Notes: a model not told the origin generated them from the letters alone. A DNA stretch of 23,650 nt from Saprospiraceae bacterium (GCA_017995875.1 JAGOIB010000005.1:13401-37050), one strand, 5' to 3'. Positions 1 through 8,580 are shown, counted from the stretch's first letter. A program made the numbers and translations.

Positions 1-34
1 CTCGAAACTCGTCACTCGAAACTCGACACTAACT
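1..34 (-). repeat. Heptanucleotide composite repeat, copy A
   Basis: Read on the minus strand, the bases are AGTTAGT followed by TGTCGAG/TTTCGAG/TGACGAG/TTTCGAG-type heptads. It matches 23381-23414 at 32 of 34 positions. It runs in the direction of cutA, encodes that protein's last residues and stop, and may continue beyond the window. Confidence 0.9.
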
Positions 35-332
35 GTTCTTTCATCCACTTCCCGTAAGACTCATTAACCTCTGCACTCCAACTCATAATGCATGGGACAT
101 CATAGGGATGATTTTCAACTATAAAACTTCTTAAAGAATCAGTTAGTGAATGAATAGTCTTCAGGACAAGTACAAATTCATTTTCTTTTTCCAGTTTGCC
201 ATTCCAGGGAAATGCGGAGGTGATTGGAAATACATTGGAACAAGCAGCCAGTTTTTTATCAATAGCGAGATCACCTAAGTTAGTGGCTTCTGACTCACTT
301 CCAATGGGGATATAGAAAAATGTTATTTCCAA
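12..332 (-). CDS. cutA: CutA-family protein (divalent cation tolerance)
   Basis: This 106-residue protein has the normal length of CutA1, a small trimeric ferredoxin-like protein linked genetically to divalent metal tolerance; its biochemical role is still debated. Family marks are visible: KLAACSN (residues 27-33), the FPWNGK strand with the usual tryptophan at 43, KT at 58-59 and HPYDVP at 75-80. The start ATG is at 332, only 3 bases after the phosphofructokinase stop, so it is probably the last gene of a kinase-pfkA-cutA transcript. What is odd is the extreme C-terminus: the final residues VSSFE and the TGA stop lie inside a heptanucleotide repeat (positions 1-34), so the repeat appears to have replaced or extended the original end of the gene. 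Identity is seen from motifs and length; function follows family knowledge. Confidence 0.9.
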   Translation of the reverse strand: MEITFFYIPIGSESEATNLGDLAIDKKLAACSNVFPITSAFPWNGKLEKENEFVLVLKTIHSLTDSLRSFIVENHPYDVPCIMSWSAEVNESYGKWMKEQLVSSFE

Positions 333-335
333 GGT

Positions 336-1328
336 TTACAATGATAATATCTCCGCCATTTTTAGCAATTCCTGGTCTATTTCTTTGCTCTTGTTGATAG
401 CATCATCAAAAGGAATGAGGACCATGTGATTGTTTTGAATACCCACCATCTTATTTGTTTCGCCTTCTAATATGGCCTGAACTGCCTTATAGCCCATCCT
501 GCTTGAAATCAGTCGATCTAGTGCTGACGGAGCGCCACCTCGCTGCAGGTGCCCAATGATAGTCACTTTAGGATCATACTCAGGAAATCTTGATTTTATT
601 TCCGTCGCCAGTTTCTGTGCATTACCGTTTTCGTTTCCTTCAGCCACAATGATGAGGGAAAATAATTTTTGACGTCGTGCTGTATTTTCAAGGTGCTTGA
701 TAAGGGTTTCAACATCGATGGTAGATTCCGGGATCAGGATAGCGCCTGCTCCACTGCCAATTCCTGTATTGAGCGCAATATACCCTGTGTCTCTCCCCAT
801 GACTTCAACAAAGAAGAGTCTGTTGTGCGAATCAGCGGTGTCCCTGATTCTATCCACTGCTTCAATAGCAGTGTTTACGGCCGTATCAAATCCAATAGTG
901 TAGTCTGTTCCATACAGATCGTTATCGATCGTACCCGGTATACCTATCACTGGAATTCCATATTCTTCAAAGAAGACTTTAGCCCCTGTAAAGGTTCCAT
1001 CACCCCCAATAGCGACCATAGCGTCAATATCATTGGCCATTAATGCTTCGTAAGCCAATTTTCTACCTTCCTTCGTCCTGAACCTTTCGCTTCGGGCTGT
1101 TTTGAGGATGGTTCCACCACGATGAATAATATTCCCAACATCACCTTTCTGCAACCTTACTATTTCTCCATCAATCATACCTTCATACCCACGGTAAATG
1201 CCATATACAAGCAGATCATAATAAGAGGCGGTTCTTACCACAGCCCTGATGGCAGCATTCATGCCCGGAGCATCACCACCAGATGAAAAAACAGCCAAAC
1301 GCTTGATTTTATTTGTGTTTTTGTCCAT
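336..1328 (-). CDS. pfkA: ATP-dependent 6-phosphofructokinase
   Basis: Cytosolic glycolytic enzyme phosphorylating fructose 6-phosphate to fructose 1,6-bisphosphate; 330 residues from the chosen ATG, close to the 320 of E. coli PfkA. Motifs in order: GGDAPGMNAAIRAV (17-30), GGTILKTARSERF (71-83), IGGDGT (107-112), PGTIDND (131-137, catalytic Asp135), MGRD (177-180) and GHLQRGGAPSALDR (259-272). Glycine at both specificity positions, GGDG (Gly111) and PGTIDND (Gly132), indicates the ATP rather than pyrophosphate-dependent form. I start at the ATG at 1328, preceded by AAGGA, which overlaps the upstream kinase by 20 bases; a TTG six codons earlier (1346) would also be in frame. The overlap suggests translational coupling with the sugar kinase. 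The stop lies 3 bases before cutA. Confidence 0.96.
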   Translation of the reverse strand: MDKNTNKIKRLAVFSSGGDAPGMNAAIRAVVRTASYYDLLVYGIYRGYEGMIDGEIVRLQKGDVGNIIHRGGTILKTARSERFRTKEGRKLAYEALMANDIDAMVAIGGDGTFTGAKVFFEEYGIPVIGIPGTIDNDLYGTDYTIGFDTAVNTAIEAVDRIRDTADSHNRLFFVEVMGRDTGYIALNTGIGSGAGAILIPESTIDVETLIKHLENTARRQKLFSLIIVAEGNENGNAQKLATEIKSRFPEYDPKVTIIGHLQRGGAPSALDRLISSRMGYKAVQAILEGETNKMVGIQNNHMVLIPFDDAINKSKEIDQELLKMAEILSL

Positions 1329-2160
1329 GTTCCTTGTGTGTTTCAAATAGCCGGTGGATGGGGTCTTTAATGATGTTCCCCAAAGTCAGTCCGGCATTTT
1401 CAAGTTCCTTTTTTAATAAGCCGGCAAATATACAGCCTATCGAACCAACTATGTGAACCGGTCCATCCGGTGCCAGCGGGGTAACATGTCTTTTTACAAA
1501 TAATTTAAACCTGGAGGTGACCATATCTTTAACCCATGGGTGTTCCTGGTACAAAACCGCCACCCTGGCAAATTCAGCGAGATATTGATTGGGTGCAGAA
1601 GAGGATTTGAGTTCTATAATAAAACCTGTACGACCAGATGGAAGCTTTTTTGCCATCTCGAGCGAAAGCGCTTCAGGAAGTTCATTATAGAAGTAGGCCT
1701 GCAACAATGCTTTCCCAATATCACATCCACCACCTTCATCACCAAGAATATACCCAAGAGAGGTGGCTTGCCTGATAATTTTATGTCCGTTGAAAATGGC
1801 GGCATGACTTCCTGTCCCAAGGATAGCGATTGCACCTGGTTCATATCCGCAGGAGGCAATGGCAGCACCTAAAAGGTCAGAAGTAACATGGATTTGGCTT
1901 AAAGGGTAAACCAGCATGAGTTGTTGCCGGACTTCCTCCGCAATATGGTGATCTATAATCCCTGCCCCATAATACCAGATATCTGAAAATTGGACATCAG
2001 CCGTATGTTGATGCAGTGTTTCGAACAATTTCACCCTTGATGAAGGCGCATGAAATAATGGATTATAGCCATCCAGGTGAATCGTTTTCACCTCGTCAGC
2101 GCCAAAACACCAGGAGGATTTTGTGGAACCGACATCACCGACTAAAATAGATTTATGCAT
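1309..2160 (-). CDS. BadF/BadG/BcrA-family ATPase, N-acetylglucosamine kinase-like
   Basis: A 283-residue member of the ASKHA (actin-like sugar kinase) fold. The phosphate 1 motif is GDVGSTKSSW (8-17), a possible catalytic Asp is in TSDLLGAA (Asp95), the second phosphate motif is AILGTGS (112-118), and GDEGGGCDIG (140-149) follows. This set is that of the BadF/NAG-kinase family, whose characterised relatives phosphorylate amino sugars such as N-acetylglucosamine. The substrate cannot be read from the sequence. It is first in a minus-strand unit and overlaps pfkA by 20 bases, so its product probably feeds hexose phosphate into glycolysis (inference). The ATG at 2160 is the natural start, directly before the hydrophobic strand carrying GDVGSTK. 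Confidence 0.85.
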   Translation of the reverse strand: MHKSILVGDVGSTKSSWCFGADEVKTIHLDGYNPLFHAPSSRVKLFETLHQHTADVQFSDIWYYGAGIIDHHIAEEVRQQLMLVYPLSQIHVTSDLLGAAIASCGYEPGAIAILGTGSHAAIFNGHKIIRQATSLGYILGDEGGGCDIGKALLQAYFYNELPEALSLEMAKKLPSGRTGFIIELKSSSAPNQYLAEFARVAVLYQEHPWVKDMVTSRFKLFVKRHVTPLAPDGPVHIVGSIGCIFAGLLKKELENAGLTLGNIIKDPIHRLFETHKEHGQKHK

Positions 2161-2350
2161 ACCGGGGTGAAATTACTTAATTGTGTTTGGTGTAAGAGTA
2201 GTATGGGAAAAGTCGGCTTGTAATACCGGGAATTGCCTTTTACATCAATCAACCTATGATTTTGCCAATTATGAGTATTTCAAAGGGCAAAAAGAATGTC
2301 GATTGTTAGTATAGATTGACGTCTTTTAAAGGCAACCTTGTCGTTAATTT

Positions 2351-2374
2351 GGCCGAACGAAGTTCGAGGCCGGC
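2351..2374. promoter_or_regulatory. Imperfect dyad upstream of the lemA promoter
   Basis: The core is CGAAC-gaa-GTTCG (2354-2366 approximately), flanked by GGC/GCC arms with a two-base bulge. It ends about 19 bases before the TACATTTG element, so it could be an operator or part of a hairpin at the upstream edge of the promoter. Its function is unknown; I report only the symmetry and its place. Confidence 0.25.
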
Positions 2375-2392
2375 TATTTGGCAACTCCTTAG

Positions 2393-2400
2393 TACATTTG
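2393..2400 (+). promoter_or_regulatory. Candidate Bacteroidota -7 element for the lemA operon
   Basis: TACATTTG is an exact match to the Bacteroidota -7 consensus TAnnTTTG. A transcript would start about 20 bases before the lemA ATG. No TTTG -33 box lies at the expected 19-21 base spacing (the nearest TTTG is only 12 bases upstream), which lowers confidence. It sits in the 268-base divergent region between the sugar kinase and lemA. Confidence 0.4.
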
Positions 2401-2428
2401 TTTGTTAACAGACCCAAACACTATCGCT

Positions 2429-2977
2429 ATGACTGTATTTCTTGTTCTCATTATCATTGTTGTCCTCTTCGGTTTATACCTGATGAGCACGTACAACAAA
2501 CTTGTCCGGATGCGCAATGGCGCCGAGGAAGCTTTCAAGACCATTAATGTTTACCTGAAACAACGTTATGACCTGATTCCCAATCTCGTCAATACCATCA
2601 AAGGGTACACGCAGTATGAAAGTGGGACACTCGAAAAAATCGTTGCACTACGTAGCCAGGCTATGGCTTCCGGTGGTAAGGATGGAGGAGCATCAGAGCT
2701 GGCACTTTCAGGAGCACTGAAATCGGTATTTGCCCTGGCAGAAAACTATCCTGATCTTAAAGCGAATCAGGAATTTCTTAACCTTCAACAAACCCTGACC
2801 GGTCTTGAAGAAAGTATCCAACGCTCAAGGCGTTTCTACAATGCTTCTGCGCGTGATATGAACAACGCTGTGGAAGTATTTCCAAGCAATCTTATCGCGG
2901 GCCCATTCGGTTTCCATAGAATGGAATACTTCGAAGTAGAAGCTGCTGAAACCGAAAATGTAAAAGTGCAGTTCTAG
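2429..2977 (+). CDS. lemA: LemA family protein
   Basis: A 182-residue LemA protein: one N-terminal membrane helix (about residues 2-19, VFLVLIIIVVLFGLYL) followed by a cytoplasmic or periplasmic helical bundle. The family-defining stretch begins at TYNKLVRMRN (21-30) and continues through VYLKQRYDLIPNLVNTIKGY (41-60). The C-terminal half keeps the usual NDARDMNN-like segment as NASARDMNNAVE. I start at the ATG at 2429; an in-frame TTG at 2402 would add nine polar residues in front of the membrane helix and overlap the likely promoter. Molecular function in bacteria is not settled. LemA genes commonly sit beside a TPM- or DUF2207-domain membrane protein ending in a glycine tail, as here: the next gene begins 7 bases downstream. 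Confidence 0.95.
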   Translation: MTVFLVLIIIVVLFGLYLMSTYNKLVRMRNGAEEAFKTINVYLKQRYDLIPNLVNTIKGYTQYESGTLEKIVALRSQAMASGGKDGGASELALSGALKSVFALAENYPDLKANQEFLNLQQTLTGLEESIQRSRRFYNASARDMNNAVEVFPSNLIAGPFGFHRMEYFEVEAAETENVKVQF

Positions 2978-2984
2978 AAAACCT

Positions 2985-4646
2985 ATGAAAAGACTCTGGC
3001 TTTTCCTGCTGCTTCCTTTGTGGATAAGTGCGGCTACTCTTCGTGCTGAATATTATACCGTTCCTCAGTATGAAGTGCATATCACCATTACTCCGGAAGG
3101 GTATGCAGATATTGATGAAACTATTACTGCCCTATTTACTGAACCCAGGCATGGTATCATTCGAGCGATTCCCTATCGGAATATCATCAATGGGAAGCAA
3201 ACAGATTTTCTGATTGAAGATTTGACAGTGGATGGATACTCTTTTAGTACCTCAAAGGCAAATAATAATCTAGAAATCAAAATCGGAGATGCAGATAAAT
3301 ATGTAGATGGAACCCAGGTGTACAAAATACATTATCGGGTATTCAATCCCATCATCTTTTTTGATGATCACAGTGAATTTCAGTGGAATGTTCTCGGTAA
3401 TATGTGGGATACTGAAATTGGCAGTTTTAGCTTTTCAATTGATTTGCCTCAAAGTGTTTCCTTAAAGGAAAGTGATGTAAAATGGGGTACTGGATTAAAA
3501 GGGGAGCGAGGTGCTGAAGGAGTTGTTACAGTCTCTCCTACACAAGTAAAAGGAACTACTTCCAGAGTATTTAACCCAGGTGAGGGAATGTCGGTAGCCT
3601 TACGTTTTGAAAAGGATGATTTTGTGGCTTTGAATGATTGGGCCATGTTTAGTAAAAAGCATGGGCTTTTACTGGCACCTATATTGTTTCTTATTGCTGG
3701 AATTATTGCCAAGTTTTTTTCACGCAATAAGCGACAGACCATCATGACGGAATATTATCCACCGGAAGGTATTTCGCCAGCCATAGCTGGAGGGTTTGTT
3801 GACCATAGTGTTGACAACAATGATGTATTGTGTCTTATTCCTCACCTGGCTTCGCAAGGCTATCTCAAATTGGAAACAAAGGAGGGTGGCTTTTTGCAAA
3901 AGGATGATGTCATTTTCACCCGATTGAAAAGCCCACAGCCTGACTTATTTGACTTTGAAAGAGATTTTCTCAATGGATTATTTTCATCTGGAGATGTCGT
4001 TCATTTGAAAAGCCTGCGCGATAAATTCTATGTCACTATGGCTTCTGTAAAAGCGTCTGTTAGTGCATGGATTAAAGCTCAGGGTTGGTATGAATCAGAT
4101 CAGAAAACAATGGGCTGTGTCACCGGTTTACTGGGACTGGCCTCATTAGGCTGGGGTGCTTTCGCTTTATTTGGCCGACAGAATACAGATGGTATTGCGT
4201 TGATGGTGACAGGGTTTATTTTGTTTTTTCTCGCCAGCAGATTCAATAAACGGTCTCCACTCGGAAATGAAACGTACAGGAAATTTGAAGGTTTCCGGCA
4301 ATTTGTAGCCAAGGCAGAACGCCCCGTCATTGAACGACTCATGAAAGAGGATCCAAATTATTATGACAAGACGATGGCGTATGCCTTAGCATTTGGATAC
4401 CTCAAGCAATGGAATAAGCAATTTGCAGGATTGCTGACACAGCCCCCATCATGGTATTCAGGACCGATGATGTATGGTACTAATTCCATGGACAGTTTTA
4501 ATAATTTTTCTGAGAGTTTTCCTTCACAGATAAATACAATTGGCTCGGCTTTTAGTAGTAGCCCAAGCAGCAGTTCATCCGGTGGCGGCGGTGGTGGTTT
4601 TAGTAGTGGCGGCGGCGGCGGTGGCGGCGGCGGAAGCAGCTGGTAA
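2985..4646 (+). CDS. DUF2207 domain membrane protein with polyglycine tail
   Basis: A 553-residue envelope protein. A signal peptide (residues 1-21, RLWLFLLLPLWISA core) leads into the extracytoplasmic DUF2207 domain, whose EYYTVPQYEVHITITPEG opening and ITALFTEPRHGIIRAIPY segment are typical. Membrane helices follow at about 226-245, 377-396 and 403-420. The cytoplasmic part between the first two contains the conserved YYPPEGISPAIAG motif. The protein ends in serine and glycine blocks (about 528-553) finishing SSW, a tail shared by many DUF2207 and TPM proteins and encoded by near-pure GGC/GGT triplets. It probably works with LemA, from which it is 7 bases away; the biochemical role of the pair is not known. 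The next gene starts 20 bases after the stop. Confidence 0.92.
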   Translation: MKRLWLFLLLPLWISAATLRAEYYTVPQYEVHITITPEGYADIDETITALFTEPRHGIIRAIPYRNIINGKQTDFLIEDLTVDGYSFSTSKANNNLEIKIGDADKYVDGTQVYKIHYRVFNPIIFFDDHSEFQWNVLGNMWDTEIGSFSFSIDLPQSVSLKESDVKWGTGLKGERGAEGVVTVSPTQVKGTTSRVFNPGEGMSVALRFEKDDFVALNDWAMFSKKHGLLLAPILFLIAGIIAKFFSRNKRQTIMTEYYPPEGISPAIAGGFVDHSVDNNDVLCLIPHLASQGYLKLETKEGGFLQKDDVIFTRLKSPQPDLFDFERDFLNGLFSSGDVVHLKSLRDKFYVTMASVKASVSAWIKAQGWYESDQKTMGCVTGLLGLASLGWGAFALFGRQNTDGIALMVTGFILFFLASRFNKRSPLGNETYRKFEGFRQFVAKAERPVIERLMKEDPNYYDKTMAYALAFGYLKQWNKQFAGLLTQPPSWYSGPMMYGTNSMDSFNNFSESFPSQINTIGSAFSSSPSSSSSGGGGGGFSSGGGGGGGGGSSW

Positions 4647-4666
4647 TTTTTCCTATTTTAGCCTTT

Positions 4667-5575
4667 ATGTCAGACAATAAAATGAATCACACGGTTGCAG
4701 TGATTGGCGCCGGAACGATGGGCAATGGTATTGCGCATGTATTTGCTCAGTATGGATATCCTGTTACCATGATTGATGTCTCCGCTGAGGCTTTAAATCG
4801 GGGGATGACAACAATCACGAAAAACCTGGAACGAATGGTGGCTAGAGAAAAGATTTCCGCTGGAGATATGGATTCTACTTTAGGTAGGATTCGCACTACA
4901 ACAGATATGGAAACCGGAGTCAAGGATGCAACGATTGTGATAGAAGCTGCAACAGAAAATGTGGATCTCAAATTGAAAATATTTGAAAGCCTCAACAGAT
5001 TTTGCAAACCGGAAGCAATACTTGCCTCCAATACAAGTTCCATTTCGATTACTAAAATTGCGGCTGTGACAAACAGGCCTCAGCAGGTGATTGGCATGCA
5101 CTTTATGAATCCGGTGCCTGTGATGAAACTCGTTGAGATTATTCGTGGATATAGCACGTCTGATCAGGTGACAGAAGTTGTGACTGCACTTTCTAAAAGT
5201 CTGGACAAAATTCCTGTTACCGTAAATGATTATCCCGGATTTGTAGCCAACCGTGTTTTGATCCCTATGATCAATGAAGCTATTATTGCTTTATGGGAAG
5301 GTGTGGCAGGCGTTGAAGAAATAGATAATGTCATGAAGCTTGGTATGGCTCATCCAATGGGGCCTTTGCAATTGGCAGACTTTATAGGGTTGGATGTTGT
5401 ACTCGCTATTACCCGAGTCTTGCAGGATGGGTATGGGCAGCCTAAGTATGGACCATGTCCGCTTTTGGTCAATATGGTTCAAGCTGGCAAACTTGGAAGT
5501 AAATCCGGTGAAGGATTTTATCTCTACACACCCGGAAATAAAGAATTGGTCGTCAGTTCCTCCTTTAGAAAATAG
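4667..5575 (+). CDS. hbd: 3-hydroxybutyryl-CoA dehydrogenase
   Basis: Cytosolic NAD(P)-dependent oxidation of 3-hydroxyacyl-CoA (or the reverse reduction of acetoacetyl-CoA); 302 residues, normal for the single-function enzyme. The Rossmann motif GAGTMG is at 14-19 with Asp37 placed to bind the NAD ribose. The catalytic set Ser124 (SNTSS), His145 (GMHFMNP), Glu157 (KLVE) and Asn195 (VANRV) has exactly the spacing of the human enzyme Ser137/His158/Glu170/Asn208. The C-terminal domain includes GMAHPMGPLQLADFIGLD (226-243). ATG at 4667 is used; an ATG five codons later (4682) is equally possible. It is third in the LemA-DUF2207 operon, 20 bases downstream, although it has no obvious functional tie to them, and it ends just before a strong terminator. 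Confidence 0.95.
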   Translation: MSDNKMNHTVAVIGAGTMGNGIAHVFAQYGYPVTMIDVSAEALNRGMTTITKNLERMVAREKISAGDMDSTLGRIRTTTDMETGVKDATIVIEAATENVDLKLKIFESLNRFCKPEAILASNTSSISITKIAAVTNRPQQVIGMHFMNPVPVMKLVEIIRGYSTSDQVTEVVTALSKSLDKIPVTVNDYPGFVANRVLIPMINEAIIALWEGVAGVEEIDNVMKLGMAHPMGPLQLADFIGLDVVLAITRVLQDGYGQPKYGPCPLLVNMVQAGKLGSKSGEGFYLYTPGNKELVVSSSFRK

Positions 5576-5583
5576 AAAAGCAT

Positions 5584-5621
5584 AAAAAAATGGGGCTCAG
5601 GAAATTGAGCCCCATTTTTTT
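5584..5621. terminator. Bidirectional Rho-independent terminator
   Basis: A perfect 16-bp inverted repeat (left arm 5584-5599 AAAAAAATGGGGCTCA, loop GGAAAT, right arm 5606-5621) has a run of seven T on each strand. It lies 8 bases after hbd and 28 bases before the stop of the convergent subtilase gene, so it should serve both. Confidence 0.95.
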
Positions 5622-5649
5622 ATGAGCTGCAGCAATATGGTTGCTACAG

Positions 5650-8580
5650 TTACATCTTAATAAATTTCTTTGTAGAGGTCTTTCCATTCTTTTCTACGAC
5701 AGCAAAGTACAATCCAGGAGGATAAGCTTCGAGTCCATCAAACCTGATTTCTGTTACTTCATTTGGTTCTGCATAGAGCACCTCATGTCTTAGCCTTTGG
5801 CCTTGCATATTATACAAGGTGATGTTGTGATCGCCTGATTCGAGTGCCTGAAGTCTCAATGTGATAAAATCGGTAGCTGGATTTGGAAATACTTTAAAGG
5901 CTGCAAGTAGTGGATTGACTTCTTTGACTGCCACATCACAATCTGTTTCCAGCAAGTAGTTTTTCACATAGCTGGTCGTATCGGAGGTGCAAACCGTACG
6001 GATCTGCACTTCATATGTTTTACATTTTTCAAGATCAGTCAGGTTAGCTGTAGTATCGATGGTAGCCATTTCATCATAATCAATCGTGCCTACTTCACGC
6101 CAGCGATAGGTATAGGCGATGGCGCCTTCTGTCTCGGGCCAGTACATAAACGCACTCGTAAAGGTGATGGCATCAAACAATACAGTATCCACCTCTGCGC
6201 ACGGATCAGGATTGCGCAAAATATTGACGCAATAATCTTCCACTTCACCAAAGTCGACCAGACCACAGGCAGGTTGATTGGTAGGAAAGAAACTGGTGAA
6301 GGCCATGCTCACACGCATCCTTGTGGAGCCTTCCAGAGCTTCAGCTGGTATTGTCAATTGTTGGATCAGAAAGGTATCATCACTGTTTAAAACAGAATCC
6401 ACCAATAATTCTTCATCACCGAATTCGCCATCCTGGTTGGCATCCAACCAAATCCTGAATTGTTCATCCATTTTCTGCCCGGTAGGAAAACCAGGTCGAA
6501 TCCATACTCCATAGGATTCACCCGCCCTGTAATCCGGATTAAGATCTTCATAGAAAATGTAGCCTCCATTTTGTCCGGAATGATTTGTAAGTGTGCCGAT
6601 GATCAATGAATCAATAAACTCCTCTGATGCATCATCCGACCCGCTTTCGCAATATTCCAGGTCAATGCAATTACCACAACCTTTTGTTCTAATGGTGATA
6701 ATAGCTGAGAAACCCGTTTCTGTAGTATCACAACTGGTCTGGAGCCTTAGTTCATAATACGAACAGCCTTCTAGATCCGTGATGGTGATATTCGAATTGG
6801 GCGTAACTTCTTCGATCCACTCTTCGCTGCCTTCAGGGCGCCATTGTACTAGAAAGAAATCAGCAGCTAATACTTCTGTCCAGGAGGCGGTAAAGAATGA
6901 CTCTCCGGTAATTACTGAAATATCATCCGGCAATTTGCAGCAACCATCTGTTGTGAAAATATGGTTGGATTGGAAGCCTGTGGAGGTATCACTGCAAATG
7001 GATTCAAACTCAATCTCATATTCTGTGCAACTCAAAAGATCGGAAAGTAACAAAGGTTGGGTAACATCAAATAAAGTATCCCACGCAGCAGAGGCGGTAG
7101 GCTTATATCTGGCATTGATAGCATCCGCAGTATCGATCATGCTCCAGGTTACAATAGCTTCTTCAGCAGATATGACCTGGGCATTTACAGCGAAAGGAAT
7201 CGGACATGCTGAGCAATTGGACATCATTAATTCCATGCTATTACCGACATTGAGGCTGCCTCCAAATCGAAGTGTCCCTTCAAGACCGGGAACAGGTTCA
7301 ATGCCCATGAAAATAAGATCGCGAATATATTTTGCAGCTCCCGATGGGTTAGTGTGTACTAGCTGTGCAAAGCCGGCACAAGGTGCTGAATAGAGTAGCG
7401 CAACAACTCCGGCCGCAACCGGTGAAGCAAAAGAGGTGCCACTGGTGGTGCCATACTGATTGTTTCTTCGGGTAGTAAAAATATCCTCACCCGGAGCGCC
7501 AAAATCAACTTGCGTTAATCCGTATGCGGAAAATGTACGTTCATTGCTGTTATTAAGGGCTGTCACACTCAGGAGGTACTCACTTGGGCATGCAGTTGGA
7601 AGGTCTCCGGCAACGTCGATGTCAATATTCAGGTTTGCTGTGGCGCCTGCACTCAGGATGCCATGCTCACCAAGTGTGTCATAGAATGCACACCAGAGTG
7701 GAGCATCAGCAGGTTGACCAAAATCAATGCCCCATGAGCTATTCGTCGCCACGACAAATGCACCCTTTTCTCCATTTGATTCATTGTAGAGGATTCGTTG
7801 CTCCAAAGCATAGGCATAAGAAGCGATGGCAGAGGATTCAGGGCTGCCTCCCACAATCATCATTATTTTGACATTCCAGTTAATTCCGGAAATTCCGATT
7901 TGGTTATTACCGACTGCACCGATCATACCGGCAACATTGAGTCCATGATTCTGGCCCCAGACATCAGGGGTGTCGTCATAGGCATTCCAGCCATGAATAT
8001 CATCGATATATCCATTTTCATCATCATCGATGCCATTGCCATCGATCTCGTGATGATTGATCCATGCATTGGCTGCAATATCTTCGTGATTGTAATCAAG
8101 TCCATCATCTATAATTGCCACAACGATAGTATCACCGGTTGCTGTTAAGCCACCAGTTGTTGTATTCCAGGCTTCATCTCCATCAATATCGGCATCAGTC
8201 AAGCCACCTGTCTGCCCATAATTGAGCCATTGCCACTGGGAGCTAAACAGCGGATCATCCGGTTCGACCCGAAGGCTGGGTAGATGGTCAAACTGAGCTA
8301 TGGAAACATTTTTGTCAGACTGAAGTTGGGCTAAAAGATTCCTTTCATGAACCCGGCTATGATCAAATCTGACCAGATATATGCCTAGTCGTTCAGAAAT
8401 GATGCGGTCTAGTACGATTTCGCTATGGGCTCTTGAGGTATTCGACGAAAGAACATCCTCGAGGGAAGCCCCTTTTTCAACTTGGACAAGGATATAGCCT
8501 AATCGATGATCGAGTTTTTGGGCTTGTAATCCGTAAATGGTGGTTAAAAGAAGGAAAAACGAAATTAGGACCTGACGCAT
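5650..8580 (-). CDS. Secreted S8 (subtilisin-like) peptidase with FN3, GEVED and T9SS sorting domains
   Basis: A 976-residue exported serine protease. The order is: signal peptide (1-20, cut near LQAQ), a propeptide-like region (about 25-105), the S8 domain with Asp158 (VAIIDDG), His212 (NHGLNVAG), oxyanion Asn280 and Ser383 (SGTSFASP), two fibronectin-III-like modules (about 460-550 and 548-635), a GEVED domain (about 687-780, ending DFGEVEDYC), a third FN3-like module (about 795-885), and a type A T9SS sorting domain (about 895-976, starting KVFPNPATDF and ending TKKFIKM). The catalytic triad is complete, so activity is expected. The cargo would cross the inner membrane by Sec and the outer membrane by T9SS. 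I start at the ATG at 8580; an in-frame start at 8661 would put 27 charged residues before the signal peptide. Convergent with hbd. Confidence 0.95.
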   Translation of the reverse strand: MRQVLISFFLLLTTIYGLQAQKLDHRLGYILVQVEKGASLEDVLSSNTSRAHSEIVLDRIISERLGIYLVRFDHSRVHERNLLAQLQSDKNVSIAQFDHLPSLRVEPDDPLFSSQWQWLNYGQTGGLTDADIDGDEAWNTTTGGLTATGDTIVVAIIDDGLDYNHEDIAANAWINHHEIDGNGIDDDENGYIDDIHGWNAYDDTPDVWGQNHGLNVAGMIGAVGNNQIGISGINWNVKIMMIVGGSPESSAIASYAYALEQRILYNESNGEKGAFVVATNSSWGIDFGQPADAPLWCAFYDTLGEHGILSAGATANLNIDIDVAGDLPTACPSEYLLSVTALNNSNERTFSAYGLTQVDFGAPGEDIFTTRRNNQYGTTSGTSFASPVAAGVVALLYSAPCAGFAQLVHTNPSGAAKYIRDLIFMGIEPVPGLEGTLRFGGSLNVGNSMELMMSNCSACPIPFAVNAQVISAEEAIVTWSMIDTADAINARYKPTASAAWDTLFDVTQPLLLSDLLSCTEYEIEFESICSDTSTGFQSNHIFTTDGCCKLPDDISVITGESFFTASWTEVLAADFFLVQWRPEGSEEWIEEVTPNSNITITDLEGCSYYELRLQTSCDTTETGFSAIITIRTKGCGNCIDLEYCESGSDDASEEFIDSLIIGTLTNHSGQNGGYIFYEDLNPDYRAGESYGVWIRPGFPTGQKMDEQFRIWLDANQDGEFGDEELLVDSVLNSDDTFLIQQLTIPAEALEGSTRMRVSMAFTSFFPTNQPACGLVDFGEVEDYCVNILRNPDPCAEVDTVLFDAITFTSAFMYWPETEGAIAYTYRWREVGTIDYDEMATIDTTANLTDLEKCKTYEVQIRTVCTSDTTSYVKNYLLETDCDVAVKEVNPLLAAFKVFPNPATDFITLRLQALESGDHNITLYNMQGQRLRHEVLYAEPNEVTEIRFDGLEAYPPGLYFAVVEKNGKTSTKKFIKM

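Noticed and set aside
6779..7393. A 204-codon plus-strand frame, and similar ones at 7584-8148, opposite the subtilase
   Set aside because: They are antisense to the peptidase whose catalytic motifs and modules are continuous; the translations show no family features.
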